Assembly (NCBI GenBank): GCA_015680685.1
Contig: MNCI01010480.1
Location: 182,342 to 241,349, forward strand
DNA from: Gnetum montanum
Lineage: Eukaryota; Streptophyta; Gnetopsida; Gnetales; Gnetaceae
Reading direction: 5' to 3'
Length of the DNA: 59,008 bases
Shown piece after piece: positions 34,640 through 45,459 of the stretch (positions within the stretch are counted from its first letter, which is position 1; the number at the start of each line of letters is the position of its first letter). The translations under genes and the position numbers were made by a program. The notes under the pieces were generated by a model, which searched no databases, was not told the origin of the DNA, and was given only the letters and a program-made list of their open reading frames with translations.

Positions 34640-34990
34640 ATTCTTGGCCTCTTTTCGATCTACCATAGTGAGATCAAATTCCTACAAGATCACAAGCCAC
34701 CATATGACACAAGGGCTCACCATTAGGTTATTCATAAGGAAGCAAATTACACTATGGTATGTATGTACAAATACTTTATAACCTAGCACATAATGTCTAA
34801 ACTTTTCTAGTGTGTACAACACTGCCATTAATTCTTTCTCCATGGTGGTGTAATTTAACTATGCTCCCACAATGCTTCGACTCATGCAGTGCTTATAATA
34901 TGGACATTTCTTATCATCCATTTGTGTGAGCACCTTCCAAAGCATAGTTAGATGCATCTGTCATGATATGGAATGGTTTGAACCAATCTG
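34640..34990 (-). pseudogene. Decayed RNase H of element 2
   Basis: The minus strand gives HIMTDASNYALE near 34945-34980, where the Asp of TDAS is catalytic. Further on are the stretches corresponding to the RNase H of element 1 (NYTTT...KEL and H-S-A), in shifting frames with several stops. Confidence 0.7.
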
Positions 34991-35249
34991 GTGCTCATAT
35001 TATTGGTGTTTCTATGAGTTTCTCCTTTAATTGTTGGAATGCATGTTCACATTCTTTGGTTCAAATGAATGATGCATCTTTCTTTGTAAGTTCTATGAAC
35101 AAGTTTGTAATTTTAGAGAAATTCTTAATATTGTTGGTAGTAACCAGTGTGTCCAAGAAATGACTAGACATCTTTAACAATATCTGGTTGATGTGTTATT
35201 CCTTAGATTATCCTTATTTTTTTTGGGTCTAACTTAATCCCTTTTGTGA

Positions 35250-35880
35250 AATTCGGTGCCTTAGCACAATGCCTTCTTAGACCATGAGATGGCTCTTTTA
35301 CCAATTGAGCCATAGGTTTGTCCCTACACATCTCTTTAATACTTGATCAAGTCGGTCCAATGCTTGCTTAAAGGTAGCTTCATAGGTGGAAAAGTCATCC
35401 ATGAAGACTTTAACACCACTACTAATTTGCTATTGAAAGATACTAAGGACCAAGCATTGAAATGTTGTAGGGGCATTACATAGGCCAAATGGCATTTTAC
35501 AATATGTGAAAGTCTCCTAGGGACCCAAGGAATGTTGGCTTGATCTAATCTTCAGGTGTAATTTGTATTTGATTATATCCACTATAACCATCCAAAAATC
35601 TATAATAACAATGCATGGATATGGTGTCTAATACTTGATCCACAAATGGCAAAGGAAAGTGATCCTTAAATGTTACCATATTTAATAGCCTAAAGTCAAT
35701 GCAAACCCACCATTTTCCACCCTTCTTTGGTACAATTATGAGTGGGCTAACCCACTCACTATCCACGATTGGATAGATAAGCCCCACCTTGAGGAGTTGC
35801 TCTATCTCCTCCTTGACAATTTGCTTTAATTTGGGGTTTAGTAACCTCTGTGGTTTCCTTCTAGGCTTCATGGCTAGATC
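35250..35880 (-). pseudogene. Decayed reverse transcriptase of element 2
   Basis: The open piece 35545-35871 (108 residues) carries KQIVKEEIEQLLKVGLIYPI, SPLIIVPKKGGKW, CIDFRLLNMVTFKDHFPLPF and FLDGYSGYNQIQI (motif A). A frameshift follows. Motif C, VFMDDFSTY, survives in another frame at about 35385-35408, so unlike element 1 both catalytic Asp codons remain. It is still dead because of the frameshift and stops around 35240-35540. Confidence 0.85.
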
Positions 35881-36289
35881 AGTGTAGATGCAATGTTAGC
35901 ATATCCTTAAATCAATTCTTGTTAGCTCTGGATATGGCCAAGCAAAGGCTACTGCCCATTTTTTCATCACTTTCAACAACTTTTCTTTTTGGCATTAATG
36001 ATGACTGGTTTACCATTCTTTAAAAATGCATACTCCATAATAGCTGGTAAAGTTTGTAGTTCTAAGGGCTCCTACTTGAAGTGATTAGGGATTTCCAACT
36101 CTCCCCAATAGTTATTATAATCTTCGTTAGAGAGTTGGGAATGGACTTGTTCAATTTTGCCCATGCCTTCAACATATGCACAAGATAAACTCTAAGTTAC
36201 TTCCATTCATATTGTGTTGCTATTAGAATTAGCTATCAATCCTTGGGTGCCCTCCTATTTTGTGGCTATTGTGTACAAGTACCATTGAA

Positions 36290-36870
36290 TATTAATTTCT
36301 TATGCACACTAAGTGCATGCCTCAATGTATGTGCTCTTGATTAACCAAATCTTTTACATGCAATTACAACCATTGTCGCTATATGCAATGCATGGAATAC
36401 ACTTCTTCTCAATCTTTCCTAGCTCATTTTCCTTGGATATTTCTAGAGATAGGTCCCTTATACCCATTTTCATGTTGATAGTGCTTAACCAAGCCCTTCC
36501 CATAATGATGGGATAGTCACTTTTTCAGTTGTTCACCTTGATTACTGGAAAATCAGCAAGATAGGACCACCCACAAACCATGGTCACAATGTCCTCTACT
36601 AATCCCAAAGGGATAGTAATTGATTGATCTACTAATTATAAGCATATGTTGCTCTTCTTGAGAGGTGGTAGGTTCCTAGCCTTGTACATATCATGGGAGA
36701 TGAGGTTAACTCTAGAACTAGAGTCAAGAAGAGCCTTGCATGGCTCCTGTCTAGCAATATGTAGAAAGATAAGCAAACTTCTTGGATCAGATCTTTTTCT
36801 AGGAAGATTGTCAGCCTTGACCTAATCATAAACAACATGGGTTAACATTATAGTGTAGATCCTATGTGGC
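36290..36870 (-). pseudogene. Decayed aspartic protease of element 2
   Basis: The minus strand reads EPCKALLDSSSRVNLIS (Asp codon 36723-36725), LPPLKKSNICL, ITIPLGLVEDIVTMVCGW, FPVIKVNN and YPIIMGRAWLSTI. This is a standard Athila-type protease order with DSS in place of DSG. Stops are few (about 36640 and 36530), so it is better kept than its counterpart in element 1. Confidence 0.78.
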
Positions 36871-37492
36871 ACTTGGTTTGAAGGGCACTCAAAGGTATTT
36901 GATGCAAAGGATGAGGGTGATGCAGATGTAGGATAATTGGCTGAAGTAGGTTATGAGGGCTAGAGAGAACTACTAGGCCAAAAGAAAGGTAATTTCCTTG
37001 ATCAATTATCCAAACCACTTGGTTGAAAAACTAGTTGTGAGTGTACAACCCTTGTAGCATTTCATTGTTTCAACTGTAGAGGAATATCATCTTACATAGA
37101 TGGTGCAGGAGGTAATTGGGTTAAAGGTGGAGGCGTAGGTGTAGAGGGATGTTGAGGATGACAAGGATACAGATATGGGTTTTCCCCTCAAGCAAATGGT
37201 GAATGTGTTTAGTGGACCTCTAGAGGGTAATAGTGATGTTGGAATGATGCATGACTTATAGAGCTTCTAGGGGAGATGAGCTACTAAACATAGTACCTGT
37301 ACAAATCTAGTTGCCTATAAGGATGCTGCTACCTTGGTAGTGGCATTTTCCATGATTATGATTGGTACCATTATTAGTAGTATTTATAAGATTTTGGAGA
37401 ATTTTCACTTAGGTAGTAAGCTTTTTGCTATTGGTGGAACTATTTTGGACTACCTTGAGGGTAAGGTAATCATCTTGGAGCTTGCCTACATG
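36871..37492 (-). pseudogene. gag tail of element 2 (after the solo LTR)
   Basis: It continues gag past the insertion and aligns with element 1 at about 6385-6900. The minus strand shows the equivalent of LPYPQGNP and a Pro/Gln/Tyr-rich stretch around 37060-37300. Frames are broken. Confidence 0.65.
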
Positions 37493-37497
37493 CTAGG
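37493..37497. other. Target-site duplication of the solo LTR (left copy)
   Basis: CTAGG, repeated at 38344-38348. Confidence 0.85.
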
Positions 37498-38343
37498 TGA
37501 TGAGTGGCGAGGTACCCCTACACTCAACCATATGAATACAAGCGTTACTCGCACGATCTGGTGGAACTCCGTAGACGAACTAGTTGTGGCATCTAGATAG
37601 TTAGCCTTAGGTCGCAGTTCACTATCTTTCCACCTAGACTAGTATTAACTGTGTCACATATAGTTTAATCCAGAGTGAGGTGTATGATGTGTTTCTAACC
37701 TAATGCTACTCTTGAAGGCAATGGAAAGTAATATTCACTAATCTAGGAGAGAGAGAGAGAGAGAATCTAAACTAGCCTAAGTGCGATGAGCATCCGTTCC
37801 TTGATTATCTGTACACATCTTGGACTTCGTGCATGACTACCACTGGGATTACCAAGTGCAGATCCTAGGTACGCTACTGGGTTACCAAGTAGTCATACTT
37901 AAATGCTCATAATCAAGTTGTACTCATTCCGCGTTTTAACATGAGATAAGGGTGAGAGGAGATTAACTAAGAAAGCAGTAAATAATAATTAATTAAATAA
38001 TTAATCTAAGTAAATGCTGCAATGATGAAGTAATCTTGATCTTTATTGTCGGTCATGTGTGTGTCCAAGTACATCAGACTTGAATAAAGGATGCTGTACA
38101 ATTACAATCACCACACTGCAGGCATACACGGAGAGGAAAAGGGAGAGAAAGAAATTGAAACACTTAAGCTAAAACTGACTAACTTCTTAATGATCTATCT
38201 TGATTATTCATCTATCTACCTCTTATTTATAGATGAGGAGATAGGCTGTGGTATCACGTATGCGATATCGTGGGTTGGGCTGTGATATCGCAACCGCAAT
38301 ATCGCATATGTGATATCGTGGTCGCCCAAATGACGACTAATCA
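37498..38343 (-). mobile_element. Solo LTR (family B/C type) inserted in gag of element 2
   Basis: An 846-bp LTR starts TGATGAGTGGCGAGG on the plus strand and ends GACTAATCA, flanked by a perfect CTAGG duplication. No internal region remains, so recombination between two LTRs removed it. Homology is close to the LTRs of element 4 over most of the length (R/U5). The U3 end, with several GATATCGC boxes at 38240-38325 and TATTTATAGA as the TATA region, resembles family C. A GAGAGA microsatellite lies at about 37746-37763. Element 2 gag joins across it without loss. Confidence 0.93.
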
Positions 38344-38348
38344 CTAGG
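38344..38348. other. Target-site duplication of the solo LTR (right copy)
   Basis: CTAGG, identical to 37493-37497. Confidence 0.85.
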
Positions 38349-40176
38349 CATGGATTCAATGCATACACTCCAGAATCTTGTAAGCATGACACCATAGGGA
38401 AACATCCCTTTGGATGTTCATATTGATAGATTTGACATTTAGTTTCATCATTGGAGTCAGACTCCACAACTTCCTCTACTTCAACAACTTTACTTTTACC
38501 TCTTTGGTAGGCACATTTAGCTTCTTTTTGCCTTCTACGATTATGATCACTATTTTGCACTTTGGATTCTTTGGTAACCCTCAAAGCAGGTTGAAACTTT
38601 TCATCCAAAGAGTCCCATAACTTGTCAACCTTGGCTAAAATGTCAGAAATAGATTTTTGGATAGGCAAGGTCTTTCTATTTACCAATTCATCAAGTGGTG
38701 ATTCCTCTTCATCACAAAATTAAACCTCTCATTTTCTAATGGATGGGTTTCTATTATATTCTTTAGCACTTTTCTTTTTCATAGCTCACATTCTTCTTTT
38801 GCTACTTGCTCAATTAACCTTTGGATCTAATGAGCTTTCAGTTCAGATAATCTTCCTTAGTCATACGCCACAAGGGTTCTTCTAGTTTCTACTCTAATCC
38901 CATCTATGATGTGGTGAAGTTGTTTCCTCTGAGAATAACCATGGCTAGGGCATTAGTGTAAGAGTGAATAGTATCAGCTCATGGTAGAATCCAAGGGTTT
39001 ATGTGCTCCCTGTTTCTATCCTTGGATTTTCCTTCTCAGGTTAGACACTCTGGAGTACATCCGGTATTTGTCATTGAATAGCTCTAACATAGTACTCCAT
39101 CTATGAATATATTCCAGCTCTAAGGACCAATACAAACTTTTAACTTTCTTAATGAGTATCCTTGGGAAAAGCTTGAGTTTCTACCACTTGTTTTCTATAT
39201 TTTGTAAGGCATAGGCATCATGAAAAGCTTGTATATGCATTTGCAGATTGGAGTTGTATCCCCCCTCAAATCTTGGGATATTTTTCATGTCTAGATGCTT
39301 GATATAACTATCCTTAATATCCCTAGTTTGGATTCTTACTACCTCTACAATGTTGATCATACTTCAAGTTGCCAATAAAGCTTCATCATCATCACTATGT
39401 CAATGGCACCAATGATGGTTTTGGCTACCCCTTTGATTTTGGTGGCCTTCATAGTCATTGTTTTCTCGGTGATCACCTTCATCACGGTTGTTTCAATGGC
39501 TTCTTCCATGAGAACTGTTCGATGAAGAGGAGTGTTCAAAATTGGATGAAGATGATAAAGAGGATGGTGGACCACCACTACCACTGTAGAGTCTTCCACC
39601 ACTCTTATGCTTATTACAATTACCATCCTTAGATCCTTTACTATTGTGGTGCTTGCCTAAGTCCCTACCTTGGCCATTACTTCTTCTTGAACCTAATTTA
39701 TGGATAGTGGATCATAGGGTTAGGTTCACACCCTCACCATCAATAGCAGGGGATGGAGAATCTTCATGTTGAGAACCTTCCAAAGGAGGATCCTCATTAT
39801 CCTCTTGATTTAGTAGGAACAAGGGGTTCATGTAATGTTTCCTCATCGTAGCATCGTGGACCTTCTCTTGAAATTGATCTTGTTTACATTATGTTTCAAT
39901 GGGATACTAGTTCCAAGTGTCATATCCATCCACAACATATTCTTTGTGAAGATCTACTATGCCCAACTGCTTAAGGGTTTTGAATAACATCCCAGGCATA
40001 GATCAATCAGGGGACAAGATGGCATTGCCCTCCATATCACACCATCACATCTATTCATCCTAATGTAGGATGAAGATGAAATTTGGCACAAACTCATCTG
40101 GATGAGTGTATACCACCTTGCACTCTTGTGGGACTAGTGGTTTGGTATCCCCATGCTTGCGAGAAGAAGAAGACAT
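38349..40176 (-). pseudogene. Decayed gag of element 2 (N-terminal part and core)
   Basis: Start at ATG 40176 (MSSSSRKHGDTKPLVPQECK). The core reads NIPRFEGGYN near 39290, then blocks equivalent to CPSHGY...HHIIDGI..ETRRTL near 38880-38970 that match Athila gag. The last open piece (38344-38686) has DKLWDSLDEKFQPALRV and a worn zinc knuckle, CQIYQYEHPKGCF, where the second Cys is Tyr. About ten stops are present. The 3' end is displaced by the solo LTR. Confidence 0.8.
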
Positions 40177-40310
40177 TTTGCAAAACAAAACAAAATTGTT
40201 AGTATGCTTTTATAACTCTATGTATAGTGGGAATGATATTGACCTTTAGGTTCATACAATGATGTAATGGTATTCACTTAAATCTAAATAGTGCATGTTC
40301 CACAAACAAA

Positions 40311-40330
40311 GTCTTAGGCAGCGATGCCAA
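40311..40330 (-). other. Primer binding site of element 2
   Basis: The minus strand reads TTGGCATCGCTGCCTAAGAC directly after the 5' LTR. It resembles the tRNA-Asp complement, with six differences over 18 bases. Confidence 0.65.
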
Positions 40331-41242
40331 TGATGAGTAGCGAGGTACCCCTATGCTCAACTATATGAATCATGAAGATTCACACGTGATCCAGTCGAAT
40401 TCTATAGACTTTATTGTTTCTGGTGCACTAGTACTTTAGGAAGTGAATTTAGCCTTAAGGTTAATCGTTGTCCTTCCAATTACACTTGTGACATTCATTG
40501 GTATGGTTAAGTGTAACTAAGGCATTCAATTTTTATCATTTTTATGGTTTATAGTTGGGTGCTTGAATTGTAGATAAAAAGGGATTTGATTAACTAATCT
40601 AAATTAACTAATTAACTAATCATTTAACTAATCCTAACATAAGTATCCATTCCCACTTTCCATACATGTCTTGGACCCACATATCCACTGCTGGGTGACC
40701 AAGTTCTACACTACTGGGTATACCAAGCAATAAGGTTGCTAGGATTACCAAGTGAATACATGTTACACTCGAAGCGGTTGTACTTATGTGTGTATTCTAT
40801 CTTGCTTAATTGCTTCATTAATGTAATAGTTGGAAAACATTTAATGAATAATTGAAAACATTTAATAAATAATTGGAAACAATGAATGCATAAATAAAAT
40901 AGCTAATTTATCCAAAGTGCTACAAAGTTTATCAAAAAGCTCATCTTTATTGCTACACACACTGTCATGCTCAGGTACAACAATGCTCACATAAAGATCC
41001 ATACATTCAATGACTCCTACTATGGGCACTCATAGGAAAAATTCTAACTTTCAAATGACAAAAATGCAAGAGCTTCACTACTACTAAAATCTAGATTGCC
41101 ATAAATGTGGCTGGTAGGCACGTATTTATAGGTAATGGACAAACACTACGTCAACAAGGCCTCGTCGAGATAGGATAAGATGCATCGATGGGGCCTTGTT
41201 GACGAGGCCTCATCAATGCAGATAACCAACAACAACTCATCA
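40331..41242 (-). repeat. 5' LTR of element 2 (family A)
   Basis: 912 bp, TGATGAGTAGCGAGG...AACTCATCA on the plus strand. A TATA box (CCTATAAATACG on the minus strand) is at about 41121-41132. The U3 at 41150-41225 has repeated ATCGATG and GGGGCCTTG words. It keeps a stretch near 40755-40860 that is deleted in the 3' LTR. Confidence 0.9.
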
Positions 41243-41247
41243 ATTAG
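41243..41247. other. Target-site duplication of element 2 (right copy)
   Basis: ATTAG, identical to 18879-18883. Confidence 0.85.
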
Positions 41248-42381
41248 GAATTAATTTATTTTACTTACATTTTTTTAGCTTAGTGATCAACAAAAAAAAC
41301 TTAATGTAAAAGATTTAGCATTATTACACCTAATCCTCATTACCTTCTAATTGGAGGTTGTTTGTTGAAAACTATCATTGGTCATCTAGATTATAGTATG
41401 ATGCAAAATGAAAAGATATTGTAAAGTGAAATTAGCTAACAATGAAATGCCCCTTCTCTTAAGGTACCAAATGGTTGAAAATCCTAGAAAGTGTATGATT
41501 AGTAAAGAGCGGAACAAGCCATGCAAGATGTAATTCTCATAAGAAAGCCATGATAACATGTAAATCTTAGGATAAATTACTTCAAACTTATTAACACTAA
41601 TACATCATTTAGCCTTATGCCTAAAACCAACATGTGTTAATCACCCTATGTTTTAAGGTTATTATGTAAGAATTATTATTTATCATTTGGATTATACTAT
41701 AGTTCAAAATGGAAAGCTACTATAAAGAAAATGCAATTATCAATGAAATGCCATTGTTCATTAGATGTTTGTCACTGCTTAAATGGATCAATTAGTCATA
41801 CATAAATTTTACTCAAGGATTTTTAAATCTGCATCTTAAATTTTTTATGGTTACCATGTCCATTATTATCTATTCTCACCATTTTATTCCATTTTTAGAT
41901 GCTACAACCATTGTTGCTTTTGATGCTAATTGTGTTCCTATTGATACCATGAGTAAAGTGAAGGTAAACAACCATTCATATAAGCTCAAATATAGTTATC
42001 TCATTAGTTACAAGAACTATTGTTTTTTCTAACTGTATTTTTACAATAGTTATGTTATGATATACTATAGTTAACTGCAAATATCTACAATGTAGTTAAC
42101 TACAAATATAGTGTTGTATATCTACAATGCAGTTAACTGCAAATATCTACAATGTAGTAAATGTAAACTATTATTTATCTATATCCATTTTGATATTGTT
42201 AATGTCCAATTTATAGATGAATAACACTAGTTTTGAATGTCCATATGACACTATAAATATGAATACAATAAGGTTTTAAAGGTATATTATGTTTTCCTTT
42301 CATCCATATGCTATTTTCCTTTAATTCTCTTTTATCCACTATGCATTTTTAATTCTCTTTAAGCATATAAAAATCTAGAAT
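41248..42381. other. AT-rich spacer
   Basis: No gene is seen; the 61-residue ORF at 41847-42032 has no recognisable feature. Near 42060-42160 is a small cluster of palindromic repeats, listed next. Confidence 0.65.
42060..42160. repeat. AGTTAACT palindrome repeats
   Basis: TGTAGTTAACTACA (42091-42104) and GCAGTTAACTGC (42129-42140) are perfect palindromes. ATATCTACAATG(T/C)AG links them and recurs three times, and a further TAGTTAACTGCA is at about 42068. Confidence 0.75.
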
Positions 42382-42386
42382 CCTGT
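42382..42386. other. Target-site duplication of element 4 (left copy)
   Basis: CCTGT, repeated at 48497-48501. Confidence 0.88.
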
Positions 42387-43285
42387 TGATGAGTGGTGAG
42401 GTACGCCTACACTCAACCATACAAATACGAGTGTTTCACGCACAATTCGGTCAAACTCCGCAGATGGACTAATTGTGGTATCTAGACAGTTATTCTTAGG
42501 TCGTGGTTCGCTGTCTTCCCACCTAGACTAGTATTAGCTTTGTCACATATGGTTTAGTCCAGAGTGAGGTTTATGATATGTTTCTATACTAATGCTACTC
42601 CTGAAGGCAATGGAAGATAATATTAACTAAGCTAAGAGAGAAGGGTGAGAGAGAATCTAAACTAGACTAAGTGCGATGAGCATCCATTCCTTGATCATCC
42701 ATACACATCTTGGACTTTTTGCATGACAACCACTAGGATTACCAAGCATAGATCCTAGGTACGCTACTAGGTTACCAAGTAGTCACACTTAAATGCTCGT
42801 AATCAAGTCATACTCATTCCACGTTTAATAGGAGTTTAAGGTGAGAAGAGATTAACTAAGAAAGTAGTAAATAAAAATTAAATAAATAATTAAACTAAGT
42901 GAATGCTTCAATGATGAAGTAATCTCAATCTTTATTTTTGGTCATGTGCATGTCCAAGTATGTCACACTCAAATAAGGATGTCATACAATTACAATCACC
43001 ACACTGCGAGCATGAACTAGGAGAGAAGGGTTGAGAGAATAACTACTTAAAATTAAACACTTAAAAGAAATGCTAAAGACTAAGAACTAACTCCTAGAAC
43101 AAGGAAAGCTACCTCTTATTTATAGAAATTTAGGTAGGCTAAGATATCGCTGCTGTGATATCGCGTACGCGATATCGTGGCTACGATATTGGGGGTCTGA
43201 TAACTGGGCCTGACAAACCATATCATGTATCAGGGCTCCGATAACTAGGTTCTGATAAATGGGCTTGATAGAACATGACTCATCA
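42387..43285 (-). repeat. 3' LTR of element 4 (family B)
   Basis: Begins TGATGAGTGGTGAGG and ends ACTCATCA on the plus strand. GATATCGC boxes and a GATATCGCGTACGCGATATC palindrome lie at about 43143-43190, above a TATTTATAGA TATA region at about 43118-43128. It differs from the other LTR by roughly a tenth of positions by eye, mostly transitions. Confidence 0.92.
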
Positions 43286-43298
43286 TACCCCCACGACT
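43286..43298 (-). other. Polypurine tract of element 4
   Basis: The minus strand reads CAGTCGTGGGGGTA directly before the 3' LTR. Confidence 0.75.
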
Positions 43299-43474
43299 GA
43301 ATAACAACTCGTCCTCAAGTCAAAGAAAGTGAGGAACAAGTTCAATTAATTACACAGTGGATAGGTATGGGATTATTGACTAACTAGGAATTTATTCTTG
43401 CCGCAGTGTGGAGTCAGAACAAAATTGAGACACAACACAAAAGAAAATCCTATTATTACAAAATTAGATGGAAC

Positions 43475-44049
43475 TCATGTAGTTCCTGGTGGTAGTGGCT
43501 CCTCCATGGGTGCCTTTCCCTTTTCTTGTGCTCTAGGTCTTGGGATTTGATGGTGTTGAAGTATGGCCTGGAGTTTCTCCTCTTGTAAGGCCTTGAGTGC
43601 CTTGGCATGCGTGTAATTTTGTGCTTGTGTCATAGATGCATCCTAGTCAGCCTTCTCTTTTTCTTTCTTCACCCTTTTATTCTCTGTCAACAGTTTATTA
43701 AGTTGCTCGATTCTGAAAGTGTCCAGCTGGTTTTGAGCAACCTTTGGCCCTAAATTTGGAAGGTTTAATACTTCCAAAATGGCTTGAATAGAGAAATCAA
43801 CAATCACACCACAATTGTTAACTGTGGTGCCTTCATCTTTATTGTGCCAAAATTGGTACATTTCCCTAAGTACCAAGCACCACTTTCAAAGAGGATAAGA
43901 CATAATGGGGACCCTTTGAGGTGATCCCTAATGGCCTCTAGAGAAAAATGATTATTCCTCCTGCTCTGTATGTTGTTTGGAAAGAACTTTTCCTTCACCT
44001 CTCCTAGGTCATTTGATTGTACCTTGAGTAGGACCTTCTTGTTGTCCAT
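43475..44049 (-). pseudogene. Second ORF of element 4, unknown function
   Basis: It starts at ATG 44049 (MDNKKVLLKVQSNDLGEVKE). One frameshift near 43870 joins it to REMYQFWHNKDEGTTVNNCG, and one further stop lies near 43645. The middle is helical (FRIEQLNKLLTENKRVKKEK, likely coiled coil). The end, KALKALQEEKLQAILQHHQI then EEPLPPGTT, stops at 43475. Length is about 190 residues. I do not recognise it. It lies where elements 1 and 2 carry the post-pol ORF, and the helical, charged character is similar, but I see no clear sequence match. No signal peptide or membrane span. Confidence 0.5.
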
Positions 44050-44060
44050 GTTTCAGGGCC

Positions 44061-45459
44061 ATCTACAATCACATGGGGCCAATCGTTAGTAAGGTTGTTA
44101 CCAAAGTTAGGTTATACCTTACTGCTTGCCTTAATAGATTTACTTTATTTCCATGTGATGTTAATTATTGGAAGAACATGTCCCTAAAAGATTATAATGT
44201 TGAGTCCTCTTTGCTTAGGTGGTTTCCAAATTTAATTTTTTGGTATAGCTAAGGGGATGAAATTGTTTTTGACACATTTTATTCTTAATTTTACAAATAA
44301 TTACCCTTGAATATGTCCCTTGGGTGATGATGAATTTCAAAAAATTTATGTGCTATTCAGCATGTGCCACTCCCCCACGACTAAGCTAAACACCCCAGGT
44401 TCAAGTAGGTCCAAACAAAATGAAAATTGGAGTACCAGCGAGCGAGTTATGGATATGAAAGCAAGGGATGCCCAATCATGAGTCATAGAGAGGAATTTGA
44501 AAAACTTCCCCTATGTGAATAGTTGCAAATGATGTTCATTAGCATATGGGGGTCACATATATATATTTTCATCGAAGTTAGGGCACTTAGAGAGTGTACC
44601 AAATTTTTAATATTTCTTTGAAATTAAACAATCTAAACTAAGGACATATGGACGAGTGTTAAAGGGTTCTAGGGTAATTCAACTAGTTCTAAAGGCACGA
44701 AAGTTATGATGGTGTGGAATTTATCAATAAGGACCTCAGATGGGAGAAAAATGCTATGTGATGGTTCGTAGGAATGTTGAATTGGAGGGATAATAATAAG
44801 GGAAAGAAAATCATTGGCAATATGCTAAGGGTAATAAATGNGAAAAAAAAGAAAAAAAAAGGAAAGTGCTACAAAACAAAAATCACTCCTCCCTTGAACA
44901 AAATACCAAGTGATCGTACACCTTGTTGTTCTAGTACTCTCATAGTTGCTCATCATGGGATGAAACAATGCGGTGCCACTGGTAAGAGGAATGGACTTGG
45001 TCCTGATCTTGGAATGATGGGTTAATGACACATTAATCATGCTTTACACGTAGGATTTATTGTGCCCTGGGTCGGTTACCTCATGTCCCAATCTCAGTGT
45101 CCATGTAATTGTTACTTGTGTCTCGTATAGCATAGAATTCTTACCTCATTCCGGTAATATTTACATGTGTGTGTTTTGTGGAATATGTGTGGATTACATT
45201 TAACTCTTTGAGNTTCAAAACCTCTTATTTGTAGAATGGATGAGTGGGTGTAATGGGCTCACTATCTAGATAATTGATCACTCGAGACTTGATAACATAG
45301 AACACACCTCAACCAACAACCTACATGAGTGTGTTATTCATAGATGAGATTACTTACAAAAATGTAAAAAGATAAAAAGACAAAATGATAAAACAAGAAA
45401 TTAAAAAATGGAAAACTGGAAAACAAAAGGTTGTAAAATTAAAGAAAATAAAAAGTGGT
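44061..45459 (-). other. Non-coding interior of element 4
   Basis: No domain is visible in any frame. An A-rich run surrounds the undetermined base at 44841. The 81- and 83-residue ORFs here have no support. Confidence 0.6.

Larger units (their letters stand above)
18884..41242 (-). mobile_element. Element 2: Athila-like element on the minus strand, with nested insertions
   Basis: Its 3' LTR is at 18884-19716 and its 5' LTR at 40331-41242. The pentamer ATTAG occurs at 18879-18883 and again at 41243-41247, a perfect target duplication that fixes both ends. Going down from 40330 it holds a tRNA-Asp-like primer site, gag, protease, RT, RNase H, integrase, spacer, post-pol ORF and polypurine tract, the same order as element 1. 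Two later insertions split it: element 3 (22078-31209) in the post-pol ORF and a solo LTR (37498-38343) in gag. Without them it is about 12.4 kb. All genes are broken. Confidence 0.93.

Noticed and set aside
44841-45213. Undetermined bases (N) as a biological feature
   Set aside because: They are single assembly ambiguities next to homopolymers or in plain sequence.
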